From Bemisia tabaci (lineage: Eukaryota; Arthropoda; Insecta; Hemiptera; Aleyrodidae): a DNA stretch of 64,000 nt. The DNA is taken from assembly GCF_918797505.1 (NCBI RefSeq), contig NC_092793.1:69063660-69127659 (forward strand). Reading direction: 5' to 3'. Shown in pieces: positions 21,062 through 32,022 of the stretch; position 1 is the stretch's first letter; each line of letters begins with the position of its first letter. The notes under the pieces are model-generated. The model made no database searches. It was not told the DNA's origin and saw only the letters and a program-made list of their open reading frames with translations. Position numbers and translations under genes: made by a program.

Positions 21062-21340
21062 TAGGCCTCGATAGACGATCAAATTCCGAACCAATTCCGA
21101 TCAAAGGATGACTGGTGGTCACCATCTACCATCAAATTTTGACGGGCCGCACTTTTTTGATCAAAGTAAGAACAGACCGGAGTGCCATCATTCATCATTT
21201 CCTGCCACAGGAAACGTTTCTGTCAAGTTTTCATTTTAAAATTAAGCAAATTTATGAATTTCAGACTGATGACTCCCGACACTTTGATGCTACTTTGATC
21301 GGAATTGGTTCGGGAATTTGATCGTCTATAGAGGCCTTAT
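21062..21340. mobile_element. Foldback MITE, 'AGGCCTCGATAGACGATC' family, copy 1
   Basis: The left end reads TAGGCCTCGATAGACGATCA and the right end reads GATCGTCTATAGAGGCCTTA. The arms continue inward (CCGAACCAATTCCGATCAAA on the left; TTTGATCGGAATTGGTTCGG on the right). A second copy lies at 32023-32301. Confidence 0.75.
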
Positions 21341-21555
21341 GTAAACCGAGTGGGGCCTTCTGAGATAAGGAGCTGTTAAAGGAACGATATGCATACAACT
21401 CTGAACAGTTTCTTTCTGAAGGAGTCCGACAGCGGAAAAAAAGAGAAACCAGGGAGCAGAATCTCCTGAACTTACAAGCCAAAAATTATGCGTGAAATTG
21501 AAACGGCTGTATTGCATGTGATTTAGTTAATTGTTAGTTTAGTGAATCGCTAATT

Positions 21556-21733
21556 TTCAGGAAAGTTTGTGAATACTTTTCTTCCAATCTCTCAGGTATG
21601 TTCAGAATATGCCCTGAATTTTCTGTGAATTTCAAGGAAAACTATTCATAGCTTTCCTAAAAAATAAACATTTCTTTAGAGGAAATTTGGCAACTCTCGA
21701 ATGTTCTTACGGCGTTCTTCCTTAGCACGGCAG
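21556..21733. mobile_element. Right end of a 'CTGCCGTGC' MITE
   Basis: It contains GGAAATTTGGCAACTCTCG and ends GGCGTTCTTCCTTAGCACGG then CAG. The left half is missing or too diverged. Confidence 0.55.
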
Positions 21734-21878
21734 AATGTAGATTTCCAGTTTTGGTTCTAGACGCTTCATATATCCCCGAGGAAAAAAAGCGGAAACCCTG
21801 ATGCCGCTGCTAATGAGTTTCTCTCTTGTCATAACATGCACCAAAAATGTATTTCAATCATTGAAAACTACCGTCGAC

Positions 21879-22108
21879 CACTGGAAAAAAAACACATTGA
21901 ATCTAGAGTCCAGACTCTTAAAAACATATCGACAAGAAAAAATACTCTTGATTCAATAAGATTTAACCTTAAATCAAGAACCAAGCCTCTTAATTCGAGC
22001 GGATTTCCCTTTGTTTTAAGCGTAAATCTGATTGAATCGAGAGTCCTTTTTCTTTTCAATGTCTTCAAGAGTCTGGACTCTAGATCCAATGTGTTTTTTT
22101 TTCCAGTG
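21879..22108. mobile_element. Foldback MITE starting CACTGGAAAAAAAA
   Basis: 230 bp with inverted ends: CACTGGAAAAAAAACACATT on the left, AATGTG then TTTTCCAGTG on the right. The arms continue with CTAGAGTCCAGACTCTT and AAGAGTCTGGACTCTAGATC. Flanks are AC on both sides. The CACTGG terminus is shared with 35847-36062, but the bodies differ. Confidence 0.7.
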
Positions 22109-22310
22109 ACCGATCAGGGGTTTTCCCCGTTTTTTGCACTTTTTCCCTCGAAGAAAGTCGTTTCTGCACTGAACGAGTCAATGGTAATGTGCACAAATGG
22201 AGGCGTTATCACCATGTTCTCGTGACGGACAAGAGGTCGTCAGTGCTGTAACACGATGCATCCACTTCCATAATTGCGAACAGTTTGCACGTGGAAATGA
22301 GCTCGGAGAG

Positions 22311-22555
22311 ACGAGGAAAAGCTGAAAATCCCGTGCGGGAGTCCGATAAAGGCGGCAGGGCGTCGCGTCGCGTCGTCGCCGTACGTTTTTGTGGATCGTA
22401 AACGCGGAAACGTGGGCGCGGACTATTAACAGCGAATAAAATGCAGAATGGTTGACGAATAACATCACTCGGTGCGGCTTTTAAGTCGGCGCGGCCTCGT
22501 TTCGGCGGCGTTTAAGTCCGGGAATTAAAAGCCTTAAAAGTCGCTTCGGAATACG
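22311..22555. other. GC-rich patch without a recognised gene
   Basis: CpG-rich words such as GTCGCGTCGCGTCGTCGCC. No frame or splice structure that I can support; possible regulatory sequence. Confidence 0.3.
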
Positions 22556-23115
22556 CTGCCGTGCTAAGGAAGAACGACGTATGGATATTCGAGAATTGCC
22601 CAATTTCCTCCACTAAAATGTTAATTTTTGACATGCCAAAGGAAGGACGATTTTAAAGTTAAAATATTGAAAAATAATTGATTGTTGAAATTGATAGACA
22701 AAGCGATAGATAAAGAGGACATAATGAGTGAGGAGCGAGCATTGGTTAATTTGGGTGAATCTTATAGACTAAGGGAGAAAATGATGGACTATAACTATAG
22801 GGTCTCTCGTGAGTTGCCGTTAGTTAGTCTATTGCCTTCCCCCTTTATCCATTGCAACTAATAGCTTCCACCAATAGAATTCCTCCATATCCTTTTTTGT
22901 CTATAGCTTTGTCTATCAATTTCAATATTCAGCCCGCAGGAGAGTTATGAATATTTTCTCTTGCAATTTTCAGATACTATAGATCTGATTGCGAATAAAA
23001 TACTCCGAAAAATCGGAGGAAAAATATGCACAGATTCCCCTAAAAAGTAATCTTTTATCAAAGGAAATTTGGCAACGTCTGAAGGCTCATATGGCGTTCT
23101 TCCTTAGCACGGCAG
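22556..23115. mobile_element. 'CTGCCGTGC' MITE, copy split by a nested MITE
   Basis: The left end is CTGCCGTGCTAAGGAAGAAC and the right end is GTTCTTCCTTAGCACGGCAG, exact inverted 20-mers apart from position-specific differences further in. The element is enlarged by the nested insertion at about 22676-22933. Terminal TA or TAT flanks suggest a TA target. Confidence 0.8.
22676..22933. mobile_element. Nested MITE, 'GCTGATTATTGAAATTGATG' family, copy 2
   Basis: AATTGATTGTTGAAATTGAT on the left; TTTGTCTATCAATTTCAATA then TTCAGC on the right. It interrupts the body of the surrounding 'CTGCCGTGC' element and is therefore younger. Confidence 0.65.
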
Positions 23116-23535
23116 TATGCCTCCCTCGTTTGTTAACCCCAGCCTAGCGTTGCGACTCGTCCTCCGGTCATAGGGGATCCAGGAATCGTTGGCAACAGTG
23201 TATTCTCTCCATTTCAACCTATAAAAATATATCGATTCTCGAAGGGGTTAGATGTCCCCCCTCCCCGAAAAGAATCGATTATTCAACACTGGTTCAAATG
23301 AGGTTCGGCCAGGGTTGCCATTCTGCTAGAGCCGCATTTGTACTTCCTTCAGTGTAGGAATTTATTAAAGTGTTTTCAAGGGGAAAGTAAGCTAATCAAA
23401 GGCCGACAGTCAAGTTGACGTATAAAGGCGATGCTCGAAGCCGAGTTCAGCCAATCTGTAAACGCCGTTCCCCTGCCAGGCTACTTCATCAGTGCCCGCC
23501 GGAAATACCTTTTAGTCCAGGCAAACAAGGAAAAG
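23116..23535. other. No gene recognised
   Basis: Unremarkable sequence up to the start of the second large foldback. Confidence 0.4.
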
Positions 23536-24227
23536 AGCCTGCAAAAATCCCGGGTAGCAATGTTTCCATCAATTCCCATGTAATTTTTGACGCTGAATCC
23601 GAATTTCAACTTTGCGCCATTAAATTCGGACCGGAAAGTTGCCAAATTTGGCAAAAATGGCCTAAAATCGGCATTTTTTGCGGATTATGGCCTGTAACTC
23701 GCTAAAAATTGATCTGACGACAAAATTAGTTATTTTCAGAAATAAAGCTCGTTAAATTTCCTATAAAAGAGGTCCTATACAATTTTTGCCTACGGGCAAA
23801 ATTAAGCGCGCTGGCGGGCGCCAAACTTTGAAAAATGAGCGAAAATTGCGGGGGTTTTTTGCGGTTTTTGCTTTATGTCTCCTTTTTTACCCGTCCGCAG
23901 AGTAATTTCTGGACAAATTAAGTAAAGATAATAAAATTTACACTGAGTTCCATGAATCGATGTGAAAAATAAGGAGCCCAACACATTGCAGTGTTGCCAA
24001 AATCACCTAAAATTGTTTGTTGGCGGTTTTGGACCATTTAATTGCCTTATTATCCGTCTATTTGTTTAGTCTCCATTTTGTAAAGCGGGGATAATGAATC
24101 GAAATCAGCGGAAAGGAGGATGAAATAATTCTTTGTCACATTTTTTTTCATCAGAATGAGGTGGGAACACTTCAGAGGGTCGTGCGTCCACTAAAGTGCT
24201 CTATCGTGACACTTGTAGTGCAGTTGC
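23536..24227 (+). repeat. Left arm of the second large foldback (23.5-25.9 kb)
   Basis: A 692 bp arm paired with 25010-25879. The outer end reads AGCCTGCAAAAATCCCGGGT and the inner end stops at CACTTGTAGTGCAGTTGC. The 60-codon minus-strand frame at 23802-23984 is mirrored at 25253-25435, differing in one residue. The CCCGGGTAGCA word near the terminus resembles the CCCAAGTAGCA end of the 28855 MITE. Confidence 0.85.
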
Positions 24228-25009
24228 GCCAGGACATCGAGCTCCTTGAAAATGGCATAGATCGAAAAATGCAAAGTATGAAATTAGTTTGGCAATTTAT
24301 ATAAAATTGATTAACTTCATTTTATATAAAAGTAACTTACATATTAAGGCAGAATATAAAAATATAATTATTAGTACTTGCTTCCACTCCACCCAAGAGG
24401 TCCAGTGCATGGCGCGTTTTATTTTTGCGTGGTGTCCCCACAACCTGAGACCATGTTTTTCACGAAACTTAAATTCTTAAAAATTACTCTTCTCAAAAAT
24501 GGTAGGTATGTTTTAGTTATTATTGCCTTACATATAAACACGTGCACGCGTACATTCACATTCAGTCACTCAATCATCAGCGGCCAAGAAAAGACATTCA
24601 AAATCGGCCATTTCCAACCTCGGCCAAATCTTCCTAATATTTTCAGGGTCAATAGAGGAATACTTCCCAAGTCCAAAACACTGACGATTTTTGAATTTGG
24701 ATAATTATGGCGAGAGGGGGAGGGGGTTAAAGTTAAAACTTTAAACGGGCATATCTCGTGAACGGTTTGTCGTAGAGAGATGGTCTTGGTCTCAAAATTT
24801 AGAGAAAATTATCAGATTTTAGCTGGTATTCACGAAATTGGTCCATTTTGAAATTTTCATCCATTGTTGCCACGTTGCCGTAGCTCAAAATCTCAATTTT
24901 TTACATTTTGAGCCGCAACGTTGCAGGGAACGCACGAAAAATTACAAAACTATTATTTTATGAAAGTAGACCGTCTAAGCTTTAAAAGAAGCTCAAGATC
25001 ATCCATCCA
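24228..25009. other. 782 bp loop of the second foldback
   Basis: Contains CCATTGTTGCCACGTT near 24862, a word also present in the arm of the first palindrome (4204), which hints that both foldbacks belong to one broader family. No gene. Confidence 0.5.
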
Positions 25010-25879
25010 GCAACTGCACTACAAGTGTCACGATAGAGCACTTTAGTGGACGCACGACCCTCTGAAGTGTTCCCACCTCATTCTGATGAAAAAAAATGTG
25101 ACAAAGAATTATTTCATCCTCCTTTCCGCTGATTTCGATTCATTATCCCCGCTTTACAAAATGGAGACTAAACAAATAGACGGATAATAAGGCAATTAAA
25201 TGGTCCAAAACCGCCAACAAACAATTTTAGGTAATTTTGGCAACACTGCAATGTGTTGGGCTCCTTATTTTTCACATCGATTCATGGAACTCAGTGTAAA
25301 TTTTATTATCTTTACTTAATTTGTCCAGAAATTACTCTGCGGACGGGTAAAAAAGGAGACATAAAGCAAAAACCGCAAAAAAACCCCGCAATTTTCGCTC
25401 ATTTTTCAAAGTTTGGCGCCCGCCAGCGCGCTTAATTTTGCCCGTAGGCAAAAAATGTATAGTATTTCTTTTATAGGAAATTTAACGAGCTTTATTTCTG
25501 AAAATAACTAATTTTGTCGTCAGATCAATTTTTAGCGAGTTACAGGCCATAATCCGCAAAAAAACGCAATTTTCACTCATTTTTCAAAGTTTGGCGCCCG
25601 CCAGCGCGCTTAATTTTGCCCGTAGGCAAAAAATGTATAGGAATTCTTTTATAGGAAATTTAACGAGCTTTATTTCTGAAAATAACTAATTTTGTCGTCA
25701 GATCAATTTTTGGCGAGTTACAGGCCATAATCCGCAAAAAATGCCGATTTTAGGCCATTTTTGCCAAATTTGGCAACTTTCCGGTCCGAATTTAATGGCG
25801 CAAAGTTGAAATTCGGATTCAGCGTCAAAAATTACATGGGAATCGATGAAAACATTGCTACCCGGGATTTTTGCAGGCT
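25010..25879 (-). repeat. Right arm of the second foldback
   Basis: Reverse complement of the left arm, but 178 bp longer. The coordinate sum is 49237 in the inner part and 49415 in the outer part, because a segment is duplicated in tandem inside this arm. Small substitutions distinguish the arms, so this palindrome is unlikely to be an assembly mirror artefact. Confidence 0.85.
25388..25743 (+). repeat. 178 bp tandem duplication inside the right arm
   Basis: Two successive copies carry GTTTGGCGCCCGCCAGCGCG, 'cccgtaggcaaaaaatgtat' and 'gagttacaggccataatccg'. The left arm has only one copy. Confidence 0.8.
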
Positions 25880-26304
25880 ATGGCCCCTTTCATGACTTAT
25901 TTGACTGGACTATTTTCAAACGGGTCCCATTTTTGGATTTCAATAACGAGGTTTCTTTCCAATTGAGAGGGGAGGGGGATTTGAAAAATTCATAGAAGCT
26001 TAGTTCACTCCGTACTTTCGGAAATTGAATTAATGAAATAGGTAACTCTGACACATTCTCAAAACTTTTTGGGTTGGTGAGAGGGATGACCAGTGGCATA
26101 GCCAGAAAGTTGGTATGCAGAGGGTAGGTCCATGGTCAAAACATTTCGAAAGAGGATTTTAAAATTAAAATATTGAAAAACAACCTTTTCTTGCTTTCGT
26201 TTTTGGGCCTTTGAGGTAGCGATGGGGGAGGAGTGGGGGTTCAAGTCCCTTGGAACATTCCCTTTCCTGTCTTCGCCACTCAGAATGACGCTAATAAGTT
26301 TTTT

Positions 26305-26305
<1 letters not shown>
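25880..26305. other. No gene recognised
   Basis: A short word near 26155 ('aaaattaaaatattgaaaaa') resembles the sequence just outside the nested MITE at 22650; nothing else is recognised. Confidence 0.4.

Positions 26306-26332
<27 letters not shown>
26306..26332 (+). repeat. 27 T homopolymer
   Basis: Pure T run. No clear retroposed body next to it. Confidence 0.85.
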
Positions 26333-26335
<3 letters not shown>

Positions 26336-26891
26336 GTAAGGCTTAATTGGTCTCCTATCCTCTAATTTTATTCTTTGGGTTTTATAGAATTTTGGTGTTT
26401 GAAGTCTTTTTATATGTGTTTCAAAACTGATGAAATCCCTCAATACACAGCTCTCGGAACTACATAGCTCCAATTTGCTATCCCCGACAATATCCTCATA
26501 CTAGCTTTTGAATTTTCATGAATCACATTACGTAGCCTCTCACAATTCTGTCGGAACTCGACGTTTCGAGCGAAAATTATTTTTCTCTGAGACAATGTCA
26601 CGAGACGCTTGAAAATGAAAAGCATCCCCATAAAGGGTAGGCGTTGGGGGCTGATGACAAAATGGGTCAGATCATCAAGGTATATGAGTAGCGAGGGTGG
26701 GAGCAGGACGGGGAATGGAGCAATAAATGCCACGAAATAGCAGTCAAATAAACGGCGGCTGCCAGAGAATTTTAATTCGTGACATTACTAATCTGTCGCG
26801 GTGCTTGCCCTCATGCTAGCGCAATTCCCGGTCCCTTCCGTTCCCGCCGAGACCGTATACCTCCTTGCCAGTTCACCAGCGAGATCCTTTC
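26333..26891. other. No gene recognised
   Basis: A GC-richer patch (26790-26880) precedes the minisatellite. Open frames there extend into the repeat and are composition artefacts. Confidence 0.4.
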
Positions 26892-27148
26892 TCCTTTTAC
26901 CTCCTTTTACCTCCTTTACCCCCTTCACCCCCTTACCCCTTTACCCCCTTTACCCCCTTACCCCTTTACCCCCTTTACCCCCTTTACCCCCTTTGCCCCC
27001 TTTACCCCCTTTACCCCCTTTACCCCCTTTACCCCTTTACCCCCTTTACCCCTTTACCCCTTTACCCCTTTACCCCTTTACCATCTTTACCCCCTTTACC
27101 ATATTTACCCCCTCACCCCATTCACCCCCTTTACCCTCTTTATCCCAT
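26892..27148 (+). repeat. TTTACCCC(C) minisatellite, about 255 bp
   Basis: Roughly thirty units of 8-9 bases, mainly TTTACCCC and TTTACCCCC, with variant units (TTCACCCCC, TTTGCCCCC, TTTACCATC) at both edges. It gives proline/leucine-rich frames in all three plus-strand phases, which are not genes. Confidence 0.9.
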
Positions 27149-27359
27149 CATCTTCTCTATGTCCTGTCACTTTTTTTATGGTCAGACGTTTGTGCTCCAG
27201 GTGATTTTCGTCAATATTCAAAAATCCAAACAAAAAAAGACGAAAAATATCGTGGCTAAATGCCTTTTATTTTCTTTCTTCTTTTTTACTTTTTCATAAT
27301 TATTTTTATTTGTATGTATGTGTCTGTAGGTCTATCGCATTCAGTACACATATGAGAAT

Positions 27360-27445
27360 CTCCCGTTTCAACCAACAGGATCGCTCCATTTTCCCTTTGT
27401 TTTTTTTGTCCATCGCTTTGTCTATCAATTTTATTAATCAGCCCA
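27360..27445. mobile_element. Fragment of the 'GCTGATTATTG' MITE family
   Basis: The right end only: GTCCATCGCTTTGTCTATCA, then TTTTATTAATCAGC, preceded by the family word GATCGCTCCATTTTC. Confidence 0.5.
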
Positions 27446-27963
27446 CAGGAGTGACTCAAGGTTATCAACAAGTTACAGGCTCGGACTGGCCATAAGGCCA
27501 ATCTGCCATTGGCAGATACGCCCCCTTGGCGCGCCAAAAACGCGCCCCTCTGACAGATAGCAAAATAAGAAGAGAAAAAAAATTACGACCGAGAATATAT
27601 GCGGAAAATTTCTTAAATGAACGGAAAGAAGAGAGAGTTAGGAGTGAAGAGAGGTGCTTTTACGCATAGTGGTGAACAAAGGTCCAAGAACTACTTGCTG
27701 AAGCGTAAACAATTTTCTGTGAAATTGTCACCTTTTTGTCGACATACAGGCGCTTTATCATCCCCTCCCTCACTCTCTGTGTGTAACTCCTGTAGAAACG
27801 ATAGCCGGTTCGATTTTTAGACATACGCACACTTTATAGACCTCATGAGAGACCTTCAAACATATTTCTTCCTTTTCAAAATGACTATTGATTTGGACAT
27901 ATCATAGCATATCTCGGGCAAACTTAACCTTAATTTCTTTCGAAATTCAAAAGTAAGAGACAT
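27446..27963. other. No gene; possible lone transposon end
   Basis: CAGGCTCGGACTGGCCA at about 27477 resembles a hAT-type terminus, but no matching inverted end is found in the window. Confidence 0.35.
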
Positions 27964-28515
27964 CTGAAGTGTAAATGCGATACAACTATTCTCGCAAGAT
28001 GGATGTCCACATTGCATATGAAAAATGTAAGACGCAATGGCGTGAGTCGTGGACTCGCAATGCTCTGCTCTAGTTTGAAGCAACATTACAAATAAGACAA
28101 ACGGAAACAAACACAACATGGGAATAGAGCGAGGGAAAGGATGCGCGTTAACGACGGCGCAGAGATACAACTATTCGTACTTGATGGACGTCCGTGCTGC
28201 ATCTGAAAAATTGAAGGCGCGATGACGCGAAGCGTGAGCTCTCAATGCTCTGCTATATGCTGCCAAAACTGCTAATGAGGTGTCGCTCATAGATTCGGGA
28301 GAAAAGTTAAAAAAGAGGCCCGAACACATCTCTCCTACATTCGGCTGTGTTATTCACGTAGTGCTTGAAGCACCATTACGAATAAGACAAACGCAAACAA
28401 ACACAATATGGAAATAAAGCGAGGGAAAGGATGCGCGTTAACGACGGCGCAGAGATACAACTATTCGTACTTGATGGACGTCTGTGCTGCATCTGAAAAA
28501 TTGAGGGCGCGATGA
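27964..28515 (+). repeat. Array of the 280 bp repeat: partial, full and truncated unit
   Basis: A diverged partial unit (27964-28073), a full unit (28074-28363) and a unit cut at 28515 by the next MITE. All carry 'cgacggcgcagagatacaac' or close variants. The minus-strand frame over 27856-28170 has a hydrophobic stretch (MLCLFPFVLFVMLL), but it arises from the repeat and is not conserved in the other units. Confidence 0.75.
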
Positions 28516-28744
28516 CGCTGGATGCGAAAAGGGCACTTTTCGGTTGCTGCAATATTTCATTCATTGTAAGGAAAGTGAATGCGTCCATTTCACTAAAAAT
28601 TATACTGAATATTCCTTACGATTCTACAATTTCCTATGGCAAGAATTCTGAAAAAATTACCCATTAAATTCCTCTCCAAGGGATTCATTAGCAACTGAGA
28701 TTCTGAAACACCGCAATCGAGAAGCGCCCTTTTCGCTTCCAGCG
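28516..28744. mobile_element. 229 bp MITE with CGCTGGATGCGAAAAGGG ends
   Basis: The left end is CGCTGGATGCGAAAAGGGC and the right end is GCCCTTTTCGCTTCCAGCG, with one mismatch. It interrupts a 280 bp repeat unit, whose remainder does not resume afterwards. Confidence 0.7.
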
Positions 28745-28854
28745 CCTTAATTTTCACGAAAGGGAGTCAGTTTTCAAAAAGGTCTTTGACGTGAACGCAT
28801 CTGTCTCAACTTGCACCTTTAAAGTGTCCTTAAGTGCTTGTCTTTCGGCACCAA

Positions 28855-29254
28855 CCCAAGTAGCAAAATATAATTTTTTTCTAGAAACAAAATATTTAGA
28901 ATATTTCTAGAAAAAACAAAGAAAATGAGAGTTATCCAGAAAATAGAAAGAAAAAACATTGCGAGTCAAAAGTCTTGACCAAAGAAAATAGATCTATTTC
29001 ATAGGTCTACTTTCTGTCAACTTCCCATTTGGAAAAAAGATAGAAAATTTATTGAAAGTAGAATTATTTTCTAGCCAATTTCTTAATGTTTTCTTTTAAG
29101 GAAATGCAAGGAAAAAATGTATTTTCTTTCTATTTTCTTGTGTCTATTTTCTAGATCTACTTTATACCTCTTTTCTTTCAAGAAAATTGTTCTATCTAGA
29201 AAGTAGACATTTTCGATAGCGTCACCTAGAAAGTAGATGACAATGCTACTTGGG
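28855..29254. mobile_element. 400 bp MITE with CCCAAGTAGCA ends
   Basis: CCCAAGTAGCA at the left and TGCTACTTGGG at the right are exact inverted 11-mers. The interior is AT-rich and full of TCTAGAAA, TTTTCTAG and GAAAGTAGA words in both orientations. No coding capacity. Confidence 0.7.
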
Positions 29255-29857
29255 AAAGATCTTTTTCTTAAGCTAACTTTTTCAACCACTGTGTAGTTAT
29301 GCGTGATTTTCATTTTTTCAAGTTGGTGCGTTTTCGTCCTCACTGATTAATTTAATGTTGCATGAAGTCTGCCCGATTTGACAATTTTAATCCCTGCGAG
29401 AGGGATTCTCGCATGGTGGGACGACCGTCGGGGAGGAAAGAGAGAAGCCGGTCGCAAAGCGCTGTGTGCGTCTGTTTTCGAGTATCTTTCCCTCTTGATA
29501 ACTCGGCTCGCTCCACTCCACCAGAAGTCTTCTCGATTAATTACGCCAAATAACGCATTAATTACTATGCTAACTCGTCTCCTGCCCCGCCCCCTCAATC
29601 GCCATGATGCTCAAACAACTGTTTCCCACTCTTTTACGATTAGCACCGTCGCGTCGTCGAACCGAATTTCGGCCGTTGTCCGCGCAAGTAGGAATACGCT
29701 GTTTCCTGGACGAAGAGACGTAACTCAATTCTAAGGCTGCAAAATTTACTTGAAAAATCTAATATTCTACAGGAATCTACCGGTGTGATGCTTGCGCAAA
29801 ATTTGACTGCTTTTTGCATAAGAACAGAGAAAAAGTCGTGAGCTTTTCGGTAACGTT
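29255..29857. other. No gene recognised; GC-rich patch 29380-29720
   Basis: Frames on both strands overlap here (63, 83 and 118 codons) without recognisable domains. The composition might indicate an exon or regulatory block, but I cannot support either. Confidence 0.35.
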
Positions 29858-30432
29858 GCATGGTGTCAACGATCATGGTGTCAAGAAACCTAAAATTTGA
29901 TTATGGAGTTAACGATTGTTGCGTCGTGCTCAGGCCGTGAAACGCAAAAATAGGCCCTAAGCATGGTGTCAACAAACAGAAAAATATCTTCCTTATAAGT
30001 AAAATTAAAAAAGTAAGTCTACAGGAGAGGTTTGGGTCGCGTATGGTTTGATTACGTTAATTTAGTTCAGGACGTGTGCGGTTAGATTAGGTAGGTAAGG
30101 TTAAAGTTAGGTAGGGTAAGGTCGGGGAAAGTTAAGTCCTGTGAAAGTGGATCTAGGTATTGTAAAATAAGTTTAGTAAGGTTAGGTTCAGGTTAGTTTA
30201 GGTTACGTTAGATTAGGTTACAGTAAATAACACAAGAAAAAAAGACTTGAAATTTGAAAGATGTCATAGAGGAAAGTTTCAAGTTTCGTTGACGCCGTGA
30301 TCGTTTACACCGTGATCATCTTTCATAGAAATTAGAATTTTTCATTTTTGGATGATCATGGTGTCAAAAAAAACTTAGAAAAAGTGTTTGTTGACACCAT
30401 GATCGTTGACACCATGATCGGTGACACCATGC
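29858..30432. mobile_element. 575 bp element: iterated GATCATGGTGTCAA words around a TTAGG-rich core
   Basis: It begins GCATGGTGTCAACGATCATG and ends CATGATCGGTGACACCATGC. At least eight copies or near copies of GATCATGGTGTCAA occur near the ends, inverted on the right relative to the left. The centre (30081-30230) is full of GGTTAGG and GGTTA words, a degenerate form of the insect telomere repeat. No protein. Flanks GTAACGTT and TATACGTA do not give a clean target duplication. Confidence 0.7.
30081..30230 (+). repeat. Degenerate TTAGG/GGTTA telomere-like stretch
   Basis: Many separate words such as GGTTAGATTAGGTAGG, AAGTTAGGTAGGG and GGTTAGGTTCAGGTTAG, all in the same strand sense. Not a clean telomere array. 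Confidence 0.65.
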
Positions 30433-30938
30433 TATACGTAATCAGATTTTCAGTTAGAATTGTCCAAGATTCTTCTGGTAAAAATGCAATTTGCAGAAGG
30501 AAATTTGGCAGCATTGGAATGTAGTTAGGTTCCTTCGTCCCCACGAATTGCGTCGACCCATGGTAGGTATAGTAGTTACGTACAAATTCGGACATTTTGC
30601 CTAGCGTTCGAGCAAAAAAGGAAAATTTCTGCGTTGTAACTGAAATTCGCACCTAGCATAATCAATCACATATGAATGCAATAAGCGCTTCCCTCAGCGC
30701 AACAATAATTTGCCACGAGGATTTTTTTCGTTATAATGGACCCGATTTTTCTCAGTACACACCCTCGGTCATATCTTTAGCATGCTCCGTGATCGAATAT
30801 CGACCGCTGTTGGTCGTGATTTACCCAATATCCGCGTGAACTAACGGAAGTGAAGGAGCTATTTTTGGAGTACCGAGCCGCAATGAGGCACACTCTGGAA
30901 CTGAGTAAAACTCGCAGGCGATGGCGGTCGTCTTTAGA
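30433..30938. other. No gene recognised
   Basis: Unremarkable sequence between two elements. Confidence 0.4.
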
Positions 30939-30946
30939 CTATGGAT

Positions 30947-31110
30947 CAGTGGTGTGGCGTGAATTGCGATGTATCGATTGTCATGCCTTTTAAACCTGTG
31001 GAAAAGGATCGATAAACAGGGTGTTCGCAGCGAACACCTTAATAATCGATTCTTTACCATAGGTTTAAACGGCATAACAATCGATACATCGCAATTCACG
31101 CCACGCCACT
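30947..31110. mobile_element. 164 bp hAT-type MITE with 8 bp target duplication, copy 1
   Basis: The ends are CAGTGGTGTGGCGTGAATTG and CAATTCACGCCACGCCACTG. An exact 8 bp duplication CTATGGAT flanks it (30939-30946 and 31111-31118), typical of hAT transposition. The arms are about 60 bp and contain ATCGATTGTCATGCC and GGCATAACAATCGAT. A second copy lies at 46752-46916. Confidence 0.9.
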
Positions 31111-31159
31111 GCTATGGATATTGGAGGATTCCACGGAACAATACTGCCCGCCCGCGCCT

Positions 31160-31172
31160 CCCCCCCCCCCCC
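31160..31172 (+). repeat. 13 C homopolymer
   Basis: Uninterrupted C run within a C-rich segment. Confidence 0.8.
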
Positions 31173-31231
31173 TCCCTCAACTACGCCCAGTAAACAGAGC
31201 AGCGACCTAGTGTCATGTCTCCGTTTGAAGC

Positions 31232-31253
31232 GATGATGATGATGATGATGATG
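31232..31253 (+). repeat. GAT microsatellite, seven units
   Basis: Perfect GAT repeat. Confidence 0.9.
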
Positions 31254-31405
31254 GTCTTGTAAATTTGTTTACAATTGCACAACGCTGCCAATTCAGACAC
31301 CGTTTTAGGAATAAAGGATACAGTGAAGGGAACTCCTGTGGTTGCGTGCCCCCCTCCACTCAGAGAACTTGTATAGCAAGAGTACGGACAGCTCGCTTCG
31401 TGGAG

Positions 31406-31687
31406 CAGGGTTGAAATTTTTCATGGAAAATGAAATTTTGAAATTTCGCGTGAAATATTTCATGAAATTTCGGAAATTTCTGAAAAATATTGAAAAATAC
31501 CAGTTCCTTCCCATGTTTCGCAAAATGTAAAAATTGTGACTATCGACCATTTTTGTGTATATGAGGGCGGGTTGCATACTCTAACCCCTGAAAAATATGA
31601 AATTGTTCACGGTCTCGTGACATTTCATGAAATATTTTACGGAGATTTCCAATCTTTCATATTTTTCATTTCACACATGCAACCCTG
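31406..31687. mobile_element. 282 bp hAT-like MITE, CAGGGTTG ends
   Basis: CAGGGTTG at the left and CAACCCTG at the right. The flanking 8-mers TCGTGGAG and TCGTGGCA match at six positions, an eroded hAT-type duplication. The interior is iterated TTTCATGAAATTT-type words. Confidence 0.65.
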
Positions 31688-31695
31688 TCGTGGCA

Positions 31696-32022
31696 GGAGG
31701 GCTTAGAGTCCAGAAGGACAGCCAACCTCCTAGCAAACAAAAGTCACTGCCAATCTTCAGATTCCAATATCAAACCAAGATGGCAAAGAATGTTCATTAA
31801 TGAGCGGGTTTCCGCAAAAATGAGTAAGTTTATACAAAAACTAAGTCAAATTCTTGCTTCACGAACGACGGGTCGCAACTAGTGTATTTATAATAATTAA
31901 TCTTTCTGCGGATAATTTGAATTCATAGGTTGGCTGCTCTTTCGGGCGTTAACTTCATTCGCGGAGGCATCGGTGAAGGACCGATGGATTTTCGGAGATT
32001 CACACCCGTCAATGATCTCGCT
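31696..32022. other. No gene recognised
   Basis: Unremarkable sequence. Confidence 0.4.

Noticed and set aside
26779..27299. Three overlapping plus-strand frames of 141-152 codons rich in Pro and Leu
   Set aside because: They are translations of the TTTACCCC minisatellite in all phases.
27856..28170. Minus-strand frame with a signal-peptide-like stretch MLCLFPFVLFVMLL
   Set aside because: It lies in a unit of the 280 bp repeat; other units do not keep the frame.
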